Positions 20,371 through 23,380 of a DNA stretch of 23,380 nucleotides are shown one piece after another (within the stretch, counting starts at the first letter, position 1; the number at the start of each line of letters is the position of its first letter). This stretch comes from a virus: the IMG/VR virus record IMGVR_UViG_3300035205_000600, positions 1-23,380 of that record; one strand, 5' to 3'. The position numbers and the translations under genes are program-made. The notes under the pieces are model-generated. The model was given only the letters and a program-made list of their open reading frames with translations. It was not told the origin of the DNA and made no database searches.

Positions 20371-21740
20371 GAATAGAAGATATTACTTCAGGGTATCCTC
20401 GACGTTATTCTAGAACTAACAGAACTTCTCGCCTCCCCCAACCTACTGATAAAGGATTCCATAATAACTCAACAGACACAGAGGAATTAAAAGAAGATAA
20501 AGAGGGAAAAAATGTTCATTTAGAACATATAGAAGATGAAATTTTAAATGGTGGATATGCTGGTGTACAAAAGTCCATAGACATAATGCGTGGATTACTT
20601 TCTATGTTAAAGGGCCGATCAAAGAAATCCACAAAAGTAACAGTCAAGTGGGATGGTGCTCCTGCTTTAATTACTGGTACAGATCCCAGTGACGGTAAAT
20701 TTTTTGTAGGTACAAAAGGTGTATTTGCACAAAATCCAAAATTAAATAAGAAGCCTGGACACATTATGAAAAATCATCCGGATGGAATGCGTGATGGTGA
20801 AGTTGTAGATAAATCAGGTCTCAGAGATAAACTAGGGGATGCATATAAGCATCTACGAAAACTAGGTATAAAAGAAGTCCTTCAAGGTGACTTATTGTTT
20901 ACACCCGACATGTTAGAGGTATATGAAATTGATGGTAAAGATTATTTAACATTTAAACCAAATACAATTATGTATGCTGTGCCCAATGATAGCAATCTTG
21001 CAAATGAAATAAGACGTGCTAAAATAGGTATTATTTTTCATACAATGTATGAAGGCGACAATCTAGTAGACATGACTGCTAATTTCAATATTGACGTAAG
21101 TGGTTTAAAGGGCAAATCGGCAGATGTTTGGGTAGATGATGCTTATATAAAAGACTATAGTGGTGCGGCAACATTAACGGATCAAGAAAGTAAAGAAATA
21201 GCAAAGGCAATTAATGATAATGTTGCATTTGCTAATAAGGCAACAAGTTCAACATTTGATATTTTAAATAACAGTCCAATTAAAGAAATAGGAACTGAAT
21301 TAAAAGCACATGTTAATACTTCTGTACGAGGCGGTAGTTTTCAAGAAGACCCTTCACGTTTTGTAGATGACTTTGTAGAAAGACTAATTGATAGCACAGA
21401 TACAGCAGTTGCAAAATTAAAAACAGGCTCCGAAGGACCGGCGGGTCAAAAGAGATTAGAATATTTGAATACAGCAATTGAATGGGTGCAATCCAATAAA
21501 CCTCAACTTGAAGGAATATATGGATTATACTTAAGAACAATTGCCGCAAAGAATCTATTAGTTAATAAGTTAAATCAAATTAAAAGCATGGATGCATTTT
21601 TAATGCACCCAGACGGAACAGTTGAAGTAACTGCACCAGAAGGATTTGTTGCAGTCGATCATTTAGGTAATGCTGTTAAGTTAGTAGATAGACTTACATT
21701 TTCTTCTGCTAATTTTGCACCAGATAAGAAATTTGGATAA
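20367..21740 (+). CDS. Late protein with nucleotidyltransferase-like KxDG motif (457 aa)
   Basis: The function is unknown. After a variable, basic N-terminus (about 1-48) the protein has VTVKWDGAPALITG (91-104), which fits motif I (KxDG) of covalent nucleotidyltransferases such as DNA/RNA ligases and capping enzymes, with Lys94 as the candidate AMP/GMP acceptor. FFVGTKG (112-118) follows as a possible motif Ia. EVLQGDLLFT (170-179) resembles motif III, and GIIFHTMYEG (221-230) resembles motif IIIa. Motifs IV and V are not obvious. The C-terminal ~200 residues are helical. AAGGA (20356-20360) lies 6 nt before the ATG, which overlaps the preceding stop. The position is in a late block, so it may instead be a structural protein built on the same fold. 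Confidence 0.5.
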   Translation: MRIEDITSGYPRRYSRTNRTSRLPQPTDKGFHNNSTDTEELKEDKEGKNVHLEHIEDEILNGGYAGVQKSIDIMRGLLSMLKGRSKKSTKVTVKWDGAPALITGTDPSDGKFFVGTKGVFAQNPKLNKKPGHIMKNHPDGMRDGEVVDKSGLRDKLGDAYKHLRKLGIKEVLQGDLLFTPDMLEVYEIDGKDYLTFKPNTIMYAVPNDSNLANEIRRAKIGIIFHTMYEGDNLVDMTANFNIDVSGLKGKSADVWVDDAYIKDYSGAATLTDQESKEIAKAINDNVAFANKATSSTFDILNNSPIKEIGTELKAHVNTSVRGGSFQEDPSRFVDDFVERLIDSTDTAVAKLKTGSEGPAGQKRLEYLNTAIEWVQSNKPQLEGIYGLYLRTIAAKNLLVNKLNQIKSMDAFLMHPDGTVEVTAPEGFVAVDHLGNAVKLVDRLTFSSANFAPDKKFG

Positions 21741-21741
21741 G

Positions 21742-21775
21742 TTGACACAACATACGATATAAATTATAATAAATA
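21742..21775 (+). promoter_or_regulatory. Overlapping sigma70 consensus and T4-type late promoter
   Basis: TTGACA (21742-21747), a 17-bp spacer and TATAAT (21765-21770) are a perfect sigma70 match. A late box, ATAAATA (21769-21775), overlaps the -10. By the T4 rule the late start would be 21781, the A of the next ATG. Confidence 0.6.
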
Positions 21776-21780
21776 TTACT

Positions 21781-22518
21781 ATGGAACTATCTTTTATAAA
21801 CAAAGAAATAACAGAAGCAAGAATGTTTCGAAATAGAGCCATCTTGCGTAAATTAAGTATAGAAGACGTTGCAAATTTTGCATTTTTAAATACTCTTCTT
21901 TTGTTTATTGTATATTCTGAAAATGATACTGGACTTGCGGGAGTAGATTATGCAGAGAAAACTATCCGCTATAATTCTTTTGATCATTATAGAGTTTCTG
22001 GTTCCGATCTTTATATAGCCTATTATATATTGTTCAATACAGCTGGAGACGAGTTAATAGGTGGCACACCAGAAGGAAATGCTTTAGCAAGAAGTCGTAT
22101 AAATGTACCTATGTATATGTTGCGTAAAATGTTTAAAGAAATGGCAAATGATAGTTTGCGTATAGATAGTGCATTTATCCAACGCTTTTTTCTAATGCTT
22201 GAAAAGAAATTAAACATTAAGACAAGCAATTATAAAAGTATTAGACGATTAGTTCAAAATTGGCATAAAGCTTCAACTCCAGAAAAACAACTAGTAGTAA
22301 CAAGAATGTCTATGTATTTTAGAACAAATGCTAGGTTAGCAGAACTATTTCCTTATTTAGAAATGTTGGCTAGAAAAAGGAATTGGAACATAGATAATGC
22401 TAACAATCCCGAAACTAAAAGTGGTATGAAAAAGATTGCCAAGGGTGCCTTAAGATTAGCTGGCGCGGCAACTGCTGGTTATTATCTTGGTAAACAAATA
22501 GGCAAACTTGCAAAATAG
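21781..22518 (+). CDS. Probable virion or prohead protein of unknown function (245 aa)
   Basis: I do not recognise a family. The N-terminus MELSFINKEITEARMFRN contains ITE followed by Ala, which fits the T4 prohead protease (gp21) cleavage rule (Leu/Ile-X-Glu, then Ala/Gly/Ser). T4 internal head proteins begin with a similar short leader (for example FIAEA). The middle is helical. The C-terminal ~30 residues are basic and Gly/Ala-rich (about 221-240: KGALRLAGAATAGYYLG), possibly a single membrane-active helix. No ribosome binding site precedes the ATG, which sits 5 nt after a late promoter box, as in terL. Confidence 0.75.
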   Translation: MELSFINKEITEARMFRNRAILRKLSIEDVANFAFLNTLLLFIVYSENDTGLAGVDYAEKTIRYNSFDHYRVSGSDLYIAYYILFNTAGDELIGGTPEGNALARSRINVPMYMLRKMFKEMANDSLRIDSAFIQRFFLMLEKKLNIKTSNYKSIRRLVQNWHKASTPEKQLVVTRMSMYFRTNARLAELFPYLEMLARKRNWNIDNANNPETKSGMKKIAKGALRLAGAATAGYYLGKQIGKLAK

Positions 22519-22521
22519 ATT

Positions 22522-22974
22522 ATGACGGTCAAAACTCCGAGTGGTATCTTTAGACCTGGTGAATTTAGCCACGGCGACACAGAATTTTTTACTGTATATA
22601 CATTAGTAGATACTACAAATACCGGTGTGACAACTGGCTCTGGTAAAGAATATAAGCAAGCACAAAATCTTAGTGTACTATTACAAACAATAGGATTACG
22701 ATGCCAACCGTTTATAAGTTCTGTTATGAGATTAGACGGGCAAAATTTAACTAATTATGATTTTGGTTCTGCTCATGCAGGAAATCATTCTATATGGATA
22801 GTAAAATTTGCTACAGAATTTGCCGGCCAAACAAGTGTAAGTGGATTAACATCTGATATAGAGAATATTCCTATTTTTGATAACTTAGACGAATCAGTTA
22901 ATATTGGCACTATATTTGATTGTTCGTCAAATACCGATAAAAATACCTATATTATCAAAAACGCAGAGCTATAA
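22522..22974 (+). CDS. Unknown protein, possibly virion-associated (150 aa)
   Basis: A beta-rich, low-charge protein of 150 aa with a central segment QAQNLSVLLQTIGLRCQPF (about 46-64), then LTNYDFGSAHAGNHSIWIVKFATEF. There is no membrane segment or catalytic motif. The composition (Thr, Ser, Gly, Asn) is typical of virion proteins. It follows the preceding gene by 3 nt with no ribosome binding site, and a perfect late promoter box overlaps its stop codon. Confidence 0.75.
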   Translation: MTVKTPSGIFRPGEFSHGDTEFFTVYTLVDTTNTGVTTGSGKEYKQAQNLSVLLQTIGLRCQPFISSVMRLDGQNLTNYDFGSAHAGNHSIWIVKFATEFAGQTSVSGLTSDIENIPIFDNLDESVNIGTIFDCSSNTDKNTYIIKNAEL

Positions 22975-22977
22975 ATA
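22970..22977 (+). promoter_or_regulatory. T4-type late promoter box (perfect TATAAATA)
   Basis: TATAAATA overlaps the TAA stop (22972-22974) of the preceding gene. The predicted start is near 22983, giving an unusually long leader of about 137 nt before the ATG at 23120. Confidence 0.6.
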
Positions 22978-23012
22978 CGAGTGTAACAAAATTATAAGTT
23001 ACAAATTTGTAA

Positions 23013-23071
23013 AGGCTAATATAGGCACATTAATAACTAACTTAGGCTCATTTAAGGCACACTCAGGCTCA
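23013..23071 (+). repeat. Phased AGGCWCA heptamers in a leader region
   Basis: AGGCTAA (23013), AGGCACA (23023), AGGCTCA (23044), AGGCACA (23055) and AGGCTCA (23065) start 10, 21, 11 and 10 bases apart, close to multiples of one helical turn. They lie between a late promoter box and the last gene, outside any convincing coding frame. Confidence 0.6.
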
Positions 23072-23105
23072 CGAACTGATATTCTACTTATTGAAAAGTA
23101 GTTCG
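23072..23105 (+). other. Leader hairpin just before a ribosome binding site
   Basis: CTACTT (23084-23089) and AAGTAG (23096-23101) form a perfect 6-bp stem with loop ATTGAA. CGAA (23072-23075) and TTCG (23102-23105) can extend it around an 8-base bulge. Its 3' side touches the ribosome binding site GAGAGG (23105-23110). Confidence 0.45.
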
Positions 23106-23119
23106 AGAGGAATTAATTT

Positions 23120-23380
23120 ATGCCAAATGGTAAGACTGTATATAAGATAGAAAAAGAATCGCTTGAAGCTCACGTGGATTTATGTGCGGAGAGGTATAAT
23201 ACTATGCATGAGAAATTAAAAGTGATAGAAAACAGACAAGATACTTTATATACTATTGTCTTAGAACTAAAAGACAAGATTACCTCATCTCACCAAAGCA
23301 TGACTAAGGTTATCATTGGTGCGACAGGGACCATTATGGCGGGACTACTGTCTACTATCGTGGTTATGCTTATTCAAATG
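23120..23380 (+). CDS. Coiled-coil/one-membrane-helix protein, holin/XhlA-like (3' truncated)
   Basis: The frame runs open from ATG 23120 to the window edge (87 residues visible). GAGAGG (23105-23110) lies 9 nt upstream. Residues about 1-60 are charged and helical with a heptad-like pattern (YNTMHEKLKVIENRQDTLYTIVLEL). Residues about 64-86 form one hydrophobic, Gly/Thr-rich helix (IIGATGTIMAGLLSTIVVML). This order (coiled coil, then a C-terminal membrane helix) is that of XhlA-type proteins, which act with holins in host lysis. A lysis role is inferred from architecture and late position. The gene continues beyond the window. Confidence 0.65.
   Translation, partial: MPNGKTVYKIEKESLEAHVDLCAERYNTMHEKLKVIENRQDTLYTIVLELKDKITSSHQSMTKVIIGATGTIMAGLLSTIVVMLIQM

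Noticed and set aside
22904-23101. 65-aa forward frame across the leader before the last gene
   Set aside because: It starts inside the 150-aa gene in another frame, has no ribosome binding site, and its sequence is dominated by the heptamer repeats.
1-23380. tRNA genes, CRISPR arrays, insertion sequences, integrase or attachment sites
   Set aside because: I looked for cloverleaf-like GC-rich segments, regularly spaced repeats of CRISPR length, transposase motifs and tyrosine/serine recombinase motifs in the translated frames and saw none.

Overview
The window is a stretch of an AT-rich genome of a lytic, T4-type contractile-tailed bacteriophage (myovirus). It carries a large terminase subunit and most of a T4-style replication/recombination set: gp32 single-strand binding protein, UvsX, UvsY, UvsW, a probable gp62 clamp-loader subunit, gp61 primase and gp41 helicase. 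T4-type late promoter boxes (TATAAATA/ATAAATA) precede many genes. The low GC, the purine-synthesis gene purE and the small conserved hypotheticals resemble T4-like phages of marine bacteria (cyanophage or SAR11 phage type). The host is an inference and no database was searched.

Layout. 1-128 is the 3' end of an unrecognised gene, closed by a terminator. 194-2792 holds terL and a 333-aa unknown. 2823-5725 is a recombination block: a sigma70-type promoter, gp32, a GCAA-loop terminator, uvsX, a small acidic protein and uvsY. 5741-6615 is a repeat-plus-promoter module and a 243-aa protein. 6663-8477 is a three-gene membrane operon: a MotA/TolQ/ExbB-like channel, an ExbD/MotB-like protein with an unusual extracytoplasmic domain, and a third membrane protein. 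8511-9790 is a second copy of the repeat-plus-promoter module, an AAA+ ATPase and a strong terminator. 9826-15357 is a tightly packed, often overlapping run: uvsW, an unknown, probable gp62, a zinc-finger-like protein, a small protein, purE, a miniature DnaE-like polymerase palm protein and a U32-like TIM-barrel protein. 15354-15740 is a minus-strand unknown. 15801-19064 has a BppU-like virion protein, primase and helicase. 19068-19583 is a second minus-strand unknown. 19653-23380 holds probable virion or morphogenesis proteins, including one with a nucleotidyltransferase-like KxDG motif, and ends in a truncated coiled-coil/one-helix membrane protein (holin/XhlA-like).

Four points stand out. 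(1) The proton-channel-like trio. (2) A 186-aa protein that keeps the three catalytic aspartates of the C-family polymerase palm although the rest of DnaE is gone. (3) Two promoters far apart that share 15-bp boxes at identical spacings (37 bp between boxes, 41 bp from the last box to the -35). (4) Late promoter boxes placed so that, by the T4 rule, transcription would start on the A of the ATG.

No intergenic gap exceeds about 210 bases. I saw no tRNA, rRNA, CRISPR array, insertion sequence or integrase.
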